A stretch of DNA of 64,000 nucleotides, from the NCBI GenBank assembly GCA_039029395.1, contig JBCCGG010000014.1, positions 57,231-121,230 of the forward strand, read 5' to 3'. Within the stretch, counting starts at the first letter, position 1, and each line of letters begins with the position of its first letter. Below are positions 33,553-42,995 of the stretch, one piece after another. The position numbers and the translations under genes were made by a program. A model generated the notes under the pieces. It was not told where the DNA came from. It did no database searches and saw only the letters and a program-made list of their open reading frames with translations. This DNA comes from JBCCGG01 sp039029395 (GTDB lineage: Bacteria; Pseudomonadota; Alphaproteobacteria; Kiloniellales; JAKSDN01).

Positions 33553-35040
33553 ATGAAGATGCCCGATCCGGACCAAGGCGTGCTCGCCCGCCGGCGCGAG
33601 ATCGTCGACGCGCTGAGGGTTATCGTGCCGGGCGAAGGGGTGATCGACGACGCCGACGCGCTCAAGGTCTACGAGAGCGACGGCCTTACCGCCTACCGCC
33701 AGCCGCCGATGATCGCCGTGTTGCCGGAGACGACGCAGCAGGTCAGCGAGATCCTCAACTACTGCATGGAAAACGGCATCAAGGTGGTGCCCCGGGGCGC
33801 CGGCACCTCGCTCTCGGGCGGCGCCCTGCCTTTGGCCGACGGGGTGCTGTTGGGCTTGGGCAAGTTCAACCGCATCCTGGAGATCGATGTGGACAACCGT
33901 TGCATCGTCGCCCAGCCCGGGGTGACCAACCTCGGAGTCACCCAAGCGGTCGAGGGCGAGGGCTTCTACTACGCGCCCGACCCTTCCAGCCAGATCGCCT
34001 GCACGATCGGCGGCAACGTGGCCGAGAACTCCGGCGGCGTCCATTGCCTGAAATACGGCCTGACCACCAACAACCTGCTGGGCCTCGAGGTGGTGCTGAT
34101 CGACGGCACGGTCGTGCGCCTGGGCGGCAAGCACTTGGAGGCCGAGGGCTACGACCTGCTCGGCCTAATGACCGGCTCGGAAGGCCTGCTCGGCGTGGTC
34201 ACCGAGGTCACCGTGCGCATCCTGAAAAAGCCCGAGACCGCGCGTGCGCTCTTGCTCGGCTTCGCGACCAGCGAGGCGGCCGGCGACTGCGTTGCCGCGA
34301 TCATCGGCGCGGGCATCATCCCGGGCGGCATGGAGATGATGGACAAGCCTGCGATCCACGCCGCCGAAGCCTTCGTCAAGGCCGGCTATCCGCTCGACGT
34401 GGAGGCGCTTCTGATCGTCGAGCTGGACGGCCCCCAAGTGGAAGTCGACCACTTGGTCGAGCGGGTCTCCGCCATCGCCGACGACTGCGGCGCGGTCACC
34501 AAGCGCCTGTCCCAGGACGAGGCCGAGCGCCAGCGCTTCTGGGCCGGTCGCAAGGCGGCCTTCCCGGCGGTCGGCCGGATTTCGCCCGACTACTACTGCA
34601 TGGACGGCACGATCCCGCGCGGCCAGCTGCCCCTGGTGCTGCGGTCCATGCGCGAGATGAGCGAGAAGTACGAGCTTCAGGTCGCGAACGTGTTCCACGC
34701 CGGCGACGGCAACCTGCACCCATTGATCCTCTACGACGCCAACAAGCCCGGCGAGCTGGAGCGGGCCGAAGACTTTGGCGCCGATATTCTGAAGCTTTGC
34801 GTCCAGGTCGGCGGCGTCTTGACCGGCGAGCACGGCGTCGGGGTCGAGAAGCGCGACCTCATGCCCGAGATGTTCACCGAGGACGACCTCAAGCAGCAGC
34901 AGCGGGTCAAATGCGCCTTCGACCCGGGCGCCCTGCTCAATCCGGGCAAGATGTTTCCCGAGCTGCACCGCTGCGCCGAGCTCGGCCGCATGCACATCCA
35001 CAAGGGCGCCCTGCCCTTCCCCGAGTTGCCGCGCTTCTGA
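33553..35040 (+). CDS. glcD: Glycolate oxidase subunit GlcD
   Basis: The 495-residue flavoprotein has the FAD-binding PCMH region (VVPRGAGTSLSGGALP, GCTIGGNVAENSGG-type block here as CTIGGNVAENSGGVHCLKYG) and the C-terminal oxidase domain ending GEHGVGVEKRDLM and FDPGALLNPGKMFP. GlcD is the catalytic subunit of the membrane-linked complex that oxidises glycolate to glyoxylate. It is followed immediately by glcE and glcF. D-lactate dehydrogenases share the fold, but the operon fixes the assignment. Confidence 0.93.
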   Translation: MKMPDPDQGVLARRREIVDALRVIVPGEGVIDDADALKVYESDGLTAYRQPPMIAVLPETTQQVSEILNYCMENGIKVVPRGAGTSLSGGALPLADGVLLGLGKFNRILEIDVDNRCIVAQPGVTNLGVTQAVEGEGFYYAPDPSSQIACTIGGNVAENSGGVHCLKYGLTTNNLLGLEVVLIDGTVVRLGGKHLEAEGYDLLGLMTGSEGLLGVVTEVTVRILKKPETARALLLGFATSEAAGDCVAAIIGAGIIPGGMEMMDKPAIHAAEAFVKAGYPLDVEALLIVELDGPQVEVDHLVERVSAIADDCGAVTKRLSQDEAERQRFWAGRKAAFPAVGRISPDYYCMDGTIPRGQLPLVLRSMREMSEKYELQVANVFHAGDGNLHPLILYDANKPGELERAEDFGADILKLCVQVGGVLTGEHGVGVEKRDLMPEMFTEDDLKQQQRVKCAFDPGALLNPGKMFPELHRCAELGRMHIHKGALPFPELPRF

Positions 35041-35043
35041 TTG

Positions 35044-36270
35044 ATGGCCGATACCTGGAAAGCGGAAAGTGAGGCCCAGGTGGTCGAGGCGGTCGCCTGG
35101 GCGGCGGCGGAGTCCCAGCCGCTCGAGGTCGTCGGGCGGGCCAGCAAACGCGGACTCGGACGCCCGGTCCAGGCGGCCCACGGGCTCGACCTCTCGGGTC
35201 TTTCCGGCATCACCCTCTACGAGCCCGAGGAGCTGGTGCTTTCCGCCCGGGCCGGCACGCCTCTGGCCGAGATTGCCCAGGCGCTGGAAGAAAAGGGTCA
35301 GCAGCTCGCCTTCGAGCCGCCGGACCTGGGGCCGCTGTTGGGCCAGCCGGCGGGCGCCGGCTCGGCGGGCGGCCTGGTCGCCTGCAATCTGGCCGGCCCG
35401 CGGCGCCTCAAGGCCGGCGCCGCGCGCGATCATTTCCTGGGGCTCGAGGCTGTTTCCGGGCGCGGCGAGTCCTTCAAGTCGGGCGGCCGCGTGGTCAAGA
35501 ACGTCACCGGCTACGACCTCTGCAAGCTCCTGGCCGGTTCTTACGGCACGCTCGCGGCCATGACTCAGATTACCCTCAAAGTCCTGCCCAAGGCGGAGAA
35601 GACCCGCACGGTCCTGCTCTACGGCCTGGACGACCGCCAGGCGGTCGCCGCCATGACCCGGGCGGTCACCTCCTCGCACGAGGTGTCGGGCGCCGCCCAC
35701 CTGCCGGCCGGAGTCGCCAGCGAACTCGAGATCGCCTATGTGGGCGCGGTGGGCGGCGCGGTCACCGCGCTCAGGGTTGAGGGCCCGGCGCCCTCGGCCG
35801 AGTACCGGGCCGCCGCCTTGCGCCGGGAGCTGGGCGATCTGGCCGAGACCGAGGAGCTGCACGGCCACAACTCCGGTCGCCTCTGGCAGGCAGTCGGCAA
35901 CGTCGAGCCCTTCGTCGGATGGGACGAAGCCGTGGTCTGGCGCCTTTCCGTGGCGCCGAGCCAAGCGCCCGACGTGCTGGCGCGCTTGGGCGCGCTCAAG
36001 GGCCTCAGCCACTACTGCGATTGGGGCGGCGGGCTGATCTGGCTCGCCCTGCCCAGCGCCGACGACGGCCATCATCAGGCGGTGCGCGCGGCCCTGGGCG
36101 CGGACGGCGGCCACGCGACCCTGATCCGGGCGCCCGAGACGGTGCGGGCCGCAGTGCCGGTGTTCCAGCCTCAGGCGCCCGCATTGGCGGCGCTCAGCCA
36201 GCGAGTAAAGGAGGCCTTCGATCCCCACGGCGTGCTCAATCCCGGGCGCATGGCGGCGGGGCCCGCTTGA
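35044..36270 (+). CDS. glcE: Glycolate oxidase subunit GlcE (FAD-binding)
   Basis: The protein has a shortened FAD-binding domain (VVGRASKRGLGRPVQAA, AGTPLAEIAQALEEKGQQ, GRVVKNVTGYDLCKLLAGSYG) and the end FDPHGVLNPGRM. GlcE assists GlcD in the glycolate oxidase complex. ATG 35044 is chosen; the TTG three bases earlier in the same frame is less likely. The gene begins four bases after the glcD stop. Confidence 0.92.
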   Translation: MADTWKAESEAQVVEAVAWAAAESQPLEVVGRASKRGLGRPVQAAHGLDLSGLSGITLYEPEELVLSARAGTPLAEIAQALEEKGQQLAFEPPDLGPLLGQPAGAGSAGGLVACNLAGPRRLKAGAARDHFLGLEAVSGRGESFKSGGRVVKNVTGYDLCKLLAGSYGTLAAMTQITLKVLPKAEKTRTVLLYGLDDRQAVAAMTRAVTSSHEVSGAAHLPAGVASELEIAYVGAVGGAVTALRVEGPAPSAEYRAAALRRELGDLAETEELHGHNSGRLWQAVGNVEPFVGWDEAVVWRLSVAPSQAPDVLARLGALKGLSHYCDWGGGLIWLALPSADDGHHQAVRAALGADGGHATLIRAPETVRAAVPVFQPQAPALAALSQRVKEAFDPHGVLNPGRMAAGPA

Positions 36271-36273
36271 GCC

Positions 36274-37563
36274 ATGCAGACCAGTTTCACCTTGGCCCAA
36301 TTGGCCGATCCGGACACCGCCGCCTCGGAGCAGATCCTCAGGACCTGCGTGCACTGCGGCTTCTGCACCGCGACCTGCCCGACCTACGTGCTGCTCGGCG
36401 ACGAGCTGGACAGCCCGCGCGGACGCATCTACCTGATCAAGGACATGCTGGAAAACGACAGGCCGGCCTCGGCCGAGGTCGCCAAGCATGTGGACCGCTG
36501 CCTGTCGTGCCTATCGTGCATGACCACCTGCCCGTCAGGCGTCAACTACATGCACCTGGTCGACCACGCCCGAAAGAAGGTGCGAGAAACTCATCGGCGG
36601 CCGCCGCTCGAACAGCTGGTGCGCCAGGCGCTCGCCGTGATGTTGCCCGACCCGGGGCGCTTCCGCCTGGCCCTGCGCGCGGCCGGTCTCGCCAGGCCCT
36701 TCAAGGCGCTGATGCCCAAGCGTTACCGGCCCATGCTCGATCTGGCGCCGGCCCGCCTGCCCGCTTATCAGCCGCTTCAGGGTCCCCTGACTTTTCCGGC
36801 GGAGGGCGCGCGCAAGGCCCGGGTGGCGCTGTTGGCCGGCTGCGCGCAGCAGGTCCTGGCACCCCAGATCAACCAAGCGACGGTGCGCCTGCTGACCCGG
36901 GCCGGAGTCGAGGTGGTGGTCGCCGGCGGCACCGGCTGCTGCGGCGCCCTGGTCCACCACATGGGCGACGAGGCAGCCGCCCGGAAGGCCGCCCGCGCCA
37001 ACGTCGCCGCCTGGCGCGGTCTGATGGCAGACGACGGCGGCTTGGACGCGGTGGTGATCAACGCCTCGGGCTGCGGCACCATGGTCAAGGACTATGGCTT
37101 CCTGCTGCGCAACGAGCCGGGCAACGCGGAGGTGGCGGCCGACATCTCGGCGCGGGCCAAGGACATCTCCGAGCTGCTGAGCGAGCTGGGCCTGCCGGAC
37201 CAGACCCGCGAGACCGGCCAGCGGGTCGCCTACCACGCCGCCTGCTCGCTCCAGCACGGCCAGAAGGTGACGGCCGAACCGAAGGCGCTGCTGCGGTCTT
37301 GCGGCTTCGAGGTGCTGGAAGTGCCCGAGGGCCACCTCTGCTGCGGCTCGGCGGGCACCTACAACATCCTTCAGCCGGAGATCGCCGGGCGCTTGCTCAA
37401 GCGCAAGCTCGCCAACATCGCGCGTCAAGCGCCCCAAGCGATCGCGACCGGCAACATCGGCTGCATGACCCAGCTGGCCAGCGGCACCGAGACCCCGGTG
37501 GTCCACACGGTCGAGCTGCTCGACTGGGCGACCGGCGGGCCGAAGCCAGTGGGGCTTCAGTAA
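36274..37563 (+). CDS. glcF: Glycolate oxidase iron-sulfur subunit GlcF
   Basis: Two 4Fe-4S ferredoxin motifs (CVHCGFCTATCP and CLSCLSCMTTCP) precede two CCG domains (GTGCCGAL and HLCCGSAGTYN) that hold another cluster. GlcF passes electrons from GlcD/GlcE towards the quinone pool at the membrane. It is 429 residues, the normal length, and starts three bases after the glcE stop. The last seven bases overlap the end of the convergent DUF294 gene. Confidence 0.94.
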   Translation: MQTSFTLAQLADPDTAASEQILRTCVHCGFCTATCPTYVLLGDELDSPRGRIYLIKDMLENDRPASAEVAKHVDRCLSCLSCMTTCPSGVNYMHLVDHARKKVRETHRRPPLEQLVRQALAVMLPDPGRFRLALRAAGLARPFKALMPKRYRPMLDLAPARLPAYQPLQGPLTFPAEGARKARVALLAGCAQQVLAPQINQATVRLLTRAGVEVVVAGGTGCCGALVHHMGDEAAARKAARANVAAWRGLMADDGGLDAVVINASGCGTMVKDYGFLLRNEPGNAEVAADISARAKDISELLSELGLPDQTRETGQRVAYHAACSLQHGQKVTAEPKALLRSCGFEVLEVPEGHLCCGSAGTYNILQPEIAGRLLKRKLANIARQAPQAIATGNIGCMTQLASGTETPVVHTVELLDWATGGPKPVGLQ

Positions 37564-39422
37564 CGCTGCGCCAAGACCGCCTGAATGGAGTCGATGGCGC
37601 CGAAGGCCGCTTTCAGCATCTCGCGCTGGGTGGCGCCGAGCTTGTCTAGCGAGATCCAGTTGGTTGGCGCCACGCCGGTGCTGGCATCATGGAGATGCTG
37701 GCCCAGGCGAATGTCGTTGAGGTGACGGTAGGCCTCCAAGGCGTCTTGCAAGGGCGCCTCCAGCTTCGGCTCTACCTGGCGCAAGTGCTCCAGCCGGTCG
37801 AAGGTGTTGCTGGAGTCCAGATAGCGGTGTCGAAGCGCCAGGATCCGGGCGAAATCGGTGATCGGCTGAAGGCCCCGCCGCTTGATGTCGATCGCCCGGC
37901 CGCTCTCGGTCTTGACCGCGCGGATGCGGCCGAACAGGCCGTCGACCGGCGAACGGTTCCGAATTACGCCCTGGGCCAGGTGCCGCAGGAAACGGGGATG
38001 GTTCAGCAAGGCCTCCACCAGGGCCCGCTTGACCGGCTCGGCCAGGAAACAGGCGCCGTGCACGGCCCTGAGATCGCAGGCGGCGGCGACCTGCATGACG
38101 TGATGGCCGGTCGTCCCCGACAGCCAGTCGTCAAACTGCCGCGGCCAGCGCTCCAGACTATGGCGCCATAGGGGATTGCCGGCCATCATGCCACCCTGGC
38201 AGAGGCGCAAGCCCACTTGGTCCAAATCCTGGTTGACCCGCGCCGCCCAGGTGGCCACCCACCTTTCCACCTCGGATAGGGTGATTTCCGGCGCTTGGTA
38301 GACGAGGGCGTTGTCTTGATCGGTCTTGAGGCTCATTTCGCCCCGGCCTTCGCTGCCAAGGGAAAGCCAGGCCCAGGAGAAGTCGCCATCGGGCCGCCCC
38401 TCGGCCAACGCGGCCTGGCTCAGGGCGATGACCCGGCCGGTCAGCTGGTCGTTGACCAATGTGTTGATGGTGATCAGGTCCTGGGCGCGCACGCCGCGCC
38501 GATAGAGCTGCAGCAGATGCCGGTCGGCTTCGCGGCGCAGCTCCGCAAGCTGCGCCAGTGCGGTCGCGCGGCCGATCTGTTCCAGTAGCAGCATGGGGCT
38601 GTAGCCGTGGGACCGGGCGATGTCTTTGTGCCGGACCACGCCGAGCAGCGGGCCGTCCGGCCGGGCGCGAACCAGCAGGTGGGAAAGGCCCTTGGTCGCC
38701 ATCTCGATCAACCCTTCGAAGAGAGAGTTACGGGCGGTCAGGAGTCCGATTTCGCGGCTCATCACCGACTCGACCGGCGACTCCGGCGGCGCGCCGGCGG
38801 CGAGGATCTTGCCGCGCAGGTCCCGGTCGGTCAGCAAGCCGAGAACCTCACCCTCGGCCATCACCACCAGATGATCGGTGCTGTGTCGGCACATCAGCTC
38901 GGCCGCGTCCCGCACCGAGAGCTCGGGCCCGCAGCAGGGCGCCGGCCGGTGGATCAGGTCGCTCAGGCGCGTGCCGAAGAGAAACTGGGCGCCGGAGAGA
39001 TCGTAAAGAGTGACGTGATGGCGGGTGTAGGCCCGGATGTCGCTTTCGAAAAAGGCCAGCACCCGGGGGTGCTTGTCGCAGAGCCCGTGGAAGACCTCGG
39101 CAGGAATGAGCCCAAGGGTGACCTCGCCGAGCGCCTCGGCCCGATATGGCAAGGGTCCGCCGCGCAGGAGGCCATAGTTGCCGAACATCTTGCCGACGCC
39201 GAAGGTTCGGGTCGTGCCGCCGGGCCCCGCTTCGATCAGGCGCAGCTGGCCGGCCATCACCAAATAGAGGTGGTCGTGGCTCTCGTGGCCCTGCTCGAGA
39301 ATCACCGCGCCGTCGGGATAGCTCGCCAAAACGATCTCGCGCGCCAAGGCACCCCGCTCGGACTTGGAGAAGCCCGAGAAGGGTGCCGTGCGCGCGAGCT
39401 GCCCGAGGAGCTCGTGGTCCAC
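37557..39422 (-). CDS. CNB-CBS-DUF294 nucleotidyltransferase-like protein
   Basis: Domains in order are a cyclic-nucleotide-binding-type fold (residues about 8-125, DHLYLVMAGQLRLIEAG and GKMFGNYGLL), a CBS pair (about 150-270), a DUF294 nucleotidyltransferase region (LGSEGRGEMSLKTDQDNALVY, with the G-S and D-x-D residues of the fold) and a DUF294_C region to residue 621. The start is GTG 39422. It follows the symporter and its small subunit in one operon, an arrangement known for acetate/lactate-type SSS loci, where it may control transport in response to nucleotides or by nucleotidylation. This last role is inferred. Confidence 0.88.
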   Translation of the reverse strand: MDHELLGQLARTAPFSGFSKSERGALAREIVLASYPDGAVILEQGHESHDHLYLVMAGQLRLIEAGPGGTTRTFGVGKMFGNYGLLRGGPLPYRAEALGEVTLGLIPAEVFHGLCDKHPRVLAFFESDIRAYTRHHVTLYDLSGAQFLFGTRLSDLIHRPAPCCGPELSVRDAAELMCRHSTDHLVVMAEGEVLGLLTDRDLRGKILAAGAPPESPVESVMSREIGLLTARNSLFEGLIEMATKGLSHLLVRARPDGPLLGVVRHKDIARSHGYSPMLLLEQIGRATALAQLAELRREADRHLLQLYRRGVRAQDLITINTLVNDQLTGRVIALSQAALAEGRPDGDFSWAWLSLGSEGRGEMSLKTDQDNALVYQAPEITLSEVERWVATWAARVNQDLDQVGLRLCQGGMMAGNPLWRHSLERWPRQFDDWLSGTTGHHVMQVAAACDLRAVHGACFLAEPVKRALVEALLNHPRFLRHLAQGVIRNRSPVDGLFGRIRAVKTESGRAIDIKRRGLQPITDFARILALRHRYLDSSNTFDRLEHLRQVEPKLEAPLQDALEAYRHLNDIRLGQHLHDASTGVAPTNWISLDKLGATQREMLKAAFGAIDSIQAVLAQRY

Positions 39423-39425
39423 CTG

Positions 39426-39545
39426 CTAGACTACTTTTTTGCCTTCGCGTCTGGCTTGGCGCAGGTCTCGGATGAAGCTGTAGACGATGATCACCAGGAC
39501 GACGGCCGCGATGATCGGCCACATGAGAATGTAAAGTGTTAGCAT
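39426..39545 (-). CDS. Putative transporter small subunit (39 aa)
   Basis: The 39-residue product has one membrane segment (LMWPIIAAVVLVIIVYSFI) and a basic tail ending RREGKKVV. It matches the tiny subunits seen beside some sodium:solute symporters. It lies 23 bases after the symporter stop and three bases before the DUF294 start, inside one operon. It probably interacts with the symporter in the membrane. Confidence 0.78.
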   Translation of the reverse strand: MLTLYILMWPIIAAVVLVIIVYSFIRDLRQARREGKKVV

Positions 39546-39568
39546 TTGCTTTCTCCCGCTTGGGATTT

Positions 39569-41254
39569 TCAGTTGGTGGCCTTGACGGTGTTGGGTGACG
39601 CTTCGGGCGCGTCCCCTTCGCCGCCTTCCTGGAAGGAGGTCACCCGCTGGCCGATCAGCGCGAAGTCGAACTCCTGCTTGGCCGCAAGGCTGACGCCGAC
39701 GCAGATGATCGTGCTGGCGCCGTAGGCGGTCAGGGAGCCCAACAAGACTGTGTAGTCGTGCAGGAAGTTGAGGAAATAGAAAGAGCAGACCACGGCGCCG
39801 ATCGCGCCGACCACAAGCCCGGCGATGCGGCCGAAGAACCCGAAGGTCATCAGACCGACCACCACGCCGCCGCCGACACCGGCGATGATCTCAAAGATCG
39901 CGCCGATTGGGCCATCCAAGGGAACCACCTCAAAGCGCACTAGGCAGAATAAGCCGAGGCCGCCGATCACCGCCCAGATGAAGGCCGCGTTGGTCACTCG
40001 GTTCCAGTAGCAGCTGGCGATGACGGGAAACACGATGGCCCCCCAGAGCGCGCCGACGAAGACCAGCATGACCAGGATGTTGAAGGAGAAGCTGGCCAAG
40101 ATCAGTCCCATCGCCGTGGCGACGATCATAGTGATGCGGCCCAGGAGCAGCATCTTCTTGGTGTTGGGCCGGCCCTTGGCAATATTGCGGCCGTAGATGT
40201 CGGTCATCATGATCGCCGAGAGGGCCGAGAGATCGGAATCCGCGGTCGACGACAGGGAGCCGATCACCAGGATGAAGAACAGTGCGATGGCGAAGGGCGG
40301 CAGATAGCTGGAGGCCATCTGGGGAATGATGTTGTTGAGATCCCCCTCGTGGGGCGCCATGCCGATCAAGAGCGCCATGAGGCCGAGCATGCCGAGACCG
40401 ATGACGATCGAGCCGTAGCCGATGGTGGCCGTGATGAAGGTCGGCTTGATCAGATCCTGACGCACGGCGAAGAGCCGCTGGGCGATCGTCTGGTTGCCGA
40501 TCGCATAGGCTAGGACGGCGACGAAGAAGGGCGCGCCCTGCTCTAAGATCGCCTTGGTGGAGAAGAAGTCCGCTTGCTCCGCGGTGACCCGGGACAGGCC
40601 CTCGCGCAGAACGTCGGTGCCGCCCAGGCTGAAGAACACCCAGGGGATGATGATCACCGCGACCGCCATCATGGCGACCACCTGGGCGAAGTCGGTCAGG
40701 ATCGAGGCGCGGAAGCCGGACCACAGGGTGTAGGACAGAACGCCGACGCCGGCAATCAAGACGCCGGTCTGGAACGACAAAGGCGAGAGCACCGAAACCA
40801 GGGCGCCGGCCGCCGTAAAGTTGACCATCAGGCTGATCACGCTGCCCAGGAGGTTGGAGACCGCGAGGATCAGCTGGCTACCGCTGCCATGTCGCGCCTG
40901 CATAATCTCGGCGAGCGTGTGGGCATGGGGCGCCAGCTTGCGGAAGCGCAAGCCGTAGGGATAGATGAAGAGGATCATCAAGGCGCCCCAAAAGCCGTAG
41001 TGCATGGGCCCTGAGAGGCCGTAGTTGTAGCCCGATATGGCGGCGCCGTAGAAGGACGCGGCCCAGATCCAGGTCGCCGTCATGCTCGCCGCGGAGATGC
41101 CGAAGCCGACCTCGCCGCTGGAGACCATGTAGCCGTCGACGTTCTCGTTCTTTTGGTTGACGTAAGTCGACATAAAGAAGGTGAGGCCATAGAACAGCAG
41201 CAATAAAAGAAGGACGATGGGCGTCGAGAACTGGAAAAACACCGGTTCAGCCAT
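39569..41254 (-). CDS. Sodium:solute symporter (SSS family)
   Basis: The 561-residue protein has about 13 membrane segments and SSS features such as GYMVSSGEVGFGISAASMTATWIWA, SGFRASILTDFAQ, and VIGSLSSTADSDLSALSAI for sodium binding. Relatives carry acetate, lactate, urea-like or other small acids, and the substrate cannot be named. The gene starts the operon symporter - small subunit - CNB/CBS/DUF294 protein. It is divergent from a LysR gene across a 228-base region. Confidence 0.92.
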   Translation of the reverse strand: MAEPVFFQFSTPIVLLLLLLFYGLTFFMSTYVNQKNENVDGYMVSSGEVGFGISAASMTATWIWAASFYGAAISGYNYGLSGPMHYGFWGALMILFIYPYGLRFRKLAPHAHTLAEIMQARHGSGSQLILAVSNLLGSVISLMVNFTAAGALVSVLSPLSFQTGVLIAGVGVLSYTLWSGFRASILTDFAQVVAMMAVAVIIIPWVFFSLGGTDVLREGLSRVTAEQADFFSTKAILEQGAPFFVAVLAYAIGNQTIAQRLFAVRQDLIKPTFITATIGYGSIVIGLGMLGLMALLIGMAPHEGDLNNIIPQMASSYLPPFAIALFFILVIGSLSSTADSDLSALSAIMMTDIYGRNIAKGRPNTKKMLLLGRITMIVATAMGLILASFSFNILVMLVFVGALWGAIVFPVIASCYWNRVTNAAFIWAVIGGLGLFCLVRFEVVPLDGPIGAIFEIIAGVGGGVVVGLMTFGFFGRIAGLVVGAIGAVVCSFYFLNFLHDYTVLLGSLTAYGASTIICVGVSLAAKQEFDFALIGQRVTSFQEGGEGDAPEASPNTVKATN

Positions 41255-41482
41255 GGATCTGCTCCAATCCTGTTCTTCGGATGAAAGTGTCGAACGTCGA
41301 CGCGGTGATGGGGATCCTGGTTGCCGAGATCTCGAATCGTCCTACGGTCACCCTGTGTCTCCGATCAGCCGCCCCATTTTTGGCTAGCGATTACACGCTT
41401 CTTGATTCTTCAAGCATAAACTATATTTGTGAATACGTGAGCTCAATAAAGGAATACTATGCCAAATACATAAGGAATAGTT

Positions 41483-42421
41483 ATGCGTAGAATCCGACAA
41501 CTGCTCCCTCCCTTGACCGCGCTGCCGGCCTTCGAGGCCTCCGCCCGGCTGCGCAGCTTCACCCAGGCGGCGGCCGAGCTCTACGTCACCCAAGCCGCGG
41601 TCAGCCGGCAAATTCGGGTGCTAGAGGAAAACCTGGGCGTGCGCCTCTTCGAGCGCAGCCATCGCCGGATCACCCTGACCGAGGAAGGCCAGCGCTTTCA
41701 GCACGTGGTCGCGGTCGCGCTCGATCTGGTGGCCAACTCGGCAAGCGAGCTGCGCGGCGAGGTAACCAGCGCGGATCTGACGATCGCCGCCGATCTCTCC
41801 ATGGCACACCTTTGGTTGCTGCCGCGTCTGCCGCTGTTCCGCGATGCCTTTCCCGACATCGTGGTCTCGATCCTGGCCTCGGAGCGGGAAGCCGATTGCC
41901 TCAAGGAAGGCATCGACCTGGCGCTGCTTTACGGCGACGGCAACTGGCCCGGGTTCGACGCGCGGCTTCTGGTGCGCGAGGAGATCTTCCCGGTCTGCAG
42001 CCCGAGCTACCTGACCGACCGTCCTGCCATCGAGGGTCCCGAGGACCTAGCCGATCAGGTGCTGCTCGACCTGCGCGGCGAACGCTGGGACTGGGTCGAC
42101 TGGCGCCAGTGGCTGACCGCGAAGGACGTTGCGCTGCCCGAGGACGCGCGCACCCTAGCGTTCAACAACCTGCCGCTTTTGATTCAGGCCGCCTGCCGAG
42201 GCCAGGGCATCGGTCTGGGTTGGCGTTGTCTGGTCGACGACCTGTTGGATGAGGGCACCCTGGTGCAGCCATTCGACCTCTCTTTGCGCACCGACCGGGG
42301 GTACTACGTGCTCAAGCGCGCGAACATCAGGCTCTCGCCGGAAAGCCAGGTTCTCTACGACTGGGTGATCCGCATGAGCGAGCGCGACAGCCAGGGCGCC
42401 GTCACAGCCGCTCGAGAATAA
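41483..42421 (+). CDS. LysR family regulator, GcvA-like
   Basis: The 312-residue protein has the LysR winged helix (FEASARLRSFTQAAAELYV, AVSRQIRVLEENLGVRLFE) and a GcvA-type effector domain (ISVSP-type block here as TIAADLSMAHLWLLPRL). The start ATG 41483 has AAGGAATA four bases before it; the same octamer occurs at 41449. It is divergent from the symporter operon and is its likely regulator. The stop overlaps the convergent HAD gene by 20 bases. Confidence 0.9.
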   Translation: MRRIRQLLPPLTALPAFEASARLRSFTQAAAELYVTQAAVSRQIRVLEENLGVRLFERSHRRITLTEEGQRFQHVVAVALDLVANSASELRGEVTSADLTIAADLSMAHLWLLPRLPLFRDAFPDIVVSILASEREADCLKEGIDLALLYGDGNWPGFDARLLVREEIFPVCSPSYLTDRPAIEGPEDLADQVLLDLRGERWDWVDWRQWLTAKDVALPEDARTLAFNNLPLLIQAACRGQGIGLGWRCLVDDLLDEGTLVQPFDLSLRTDRGYYVLKRANIRLSPESQVLYDWVIRMSERDSQGAVTAARE

Positions 42422-42992
42422 GGTCCAGACGGGACACCGCGCCTTCGGCCCGACCGGTGGGATCATAGAGCAAGGTATGCCAGCCCAAAGCGGATGCGGC
42501 CGCGAGGCTCTTGGGCCGGTCGTCGACAAAGAGAACATCGCCGGTCGCGCACCCGGCGGCCCGTTCCAAGGCTTTGTAGATGGCCGCGTCCGGCTTGCGA
42601 ACGCCGACCTGGTCCGAGATGACGAAGCCATCGAAGTAGGCCTCGATGGCAAAGGCGCGCCGCAGCTTGCGCGACCAATCGGAAAGATCGTTGGAGAGGC
42701 ACCAGATGGCCTCGGCCCGCTCCCGCGCCGCAGGCAGAAAATCGCTCAAGCCGTCCGACAGGGCGTGGCCCGCCAGGTAGTCGTCCTCAAGTGCCGGCGC
42801 GAGGCCGACCCGGCGCCAGAATTGAGCGGCCTTGAGCCGGCCCAGGCTGGCCTCGTGGTAAGCCCCTTCGACCTCATCCCGCTTGCCCTCGTTGCGTTCC
42901 ACGAAGGGCACCAGCAGCTCGGCCACGTCGTCGCCGGCCCGGTAGATCACGCCCATGGCGTCCAGCACCAGGACCCGTGGCCGGCCGGTCAT
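42402..42992 (-). CDS. HAD family hydrolase
   Basis: The 196-residue protein shows HAD motif I as VLVLDAMGVIYRAGDD (nucleophile Asp with second Asp replaced by Met-Gly, so DAMGV), motif II CLSNDLSDW and motif III/IV VGVRKPDAAIY with VLFVDDRPKSL. It follows the GMP/haloacid-type subgroup. Motif I reads DAMG rather than DxD, so the general acid position differs and activity may be altered. It follows the DUF2817 peptidase gene by three bases. Confidence 0.85.
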   Translation of the reverse strand: MTGRPRVLVLDAMGVIYRAGDDVAELLVPFVERNEGKRDEVEGAYHEASLGRLKAAQFWRRVGLAPALEDDYLAGHALSDGLSDFLPAARERAEAIWCLSNDLSDWSRKLRRAFAIEAYFDGFVISDQVGVRKPDAAIYKALERAAGCATGDVLFVDDRPKSLAAASALGWHTLLYDPTGRAEGAVSRLDLILERL

Positions 42993-42995
42993 GGT

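Noticed and set aside
41281..41490. Short plus-strand frame between the symporter and the LysR gene
   Set aside because: It covers the shared promoter region, overlaps the LysR start and has no ribosome site or family likeness.
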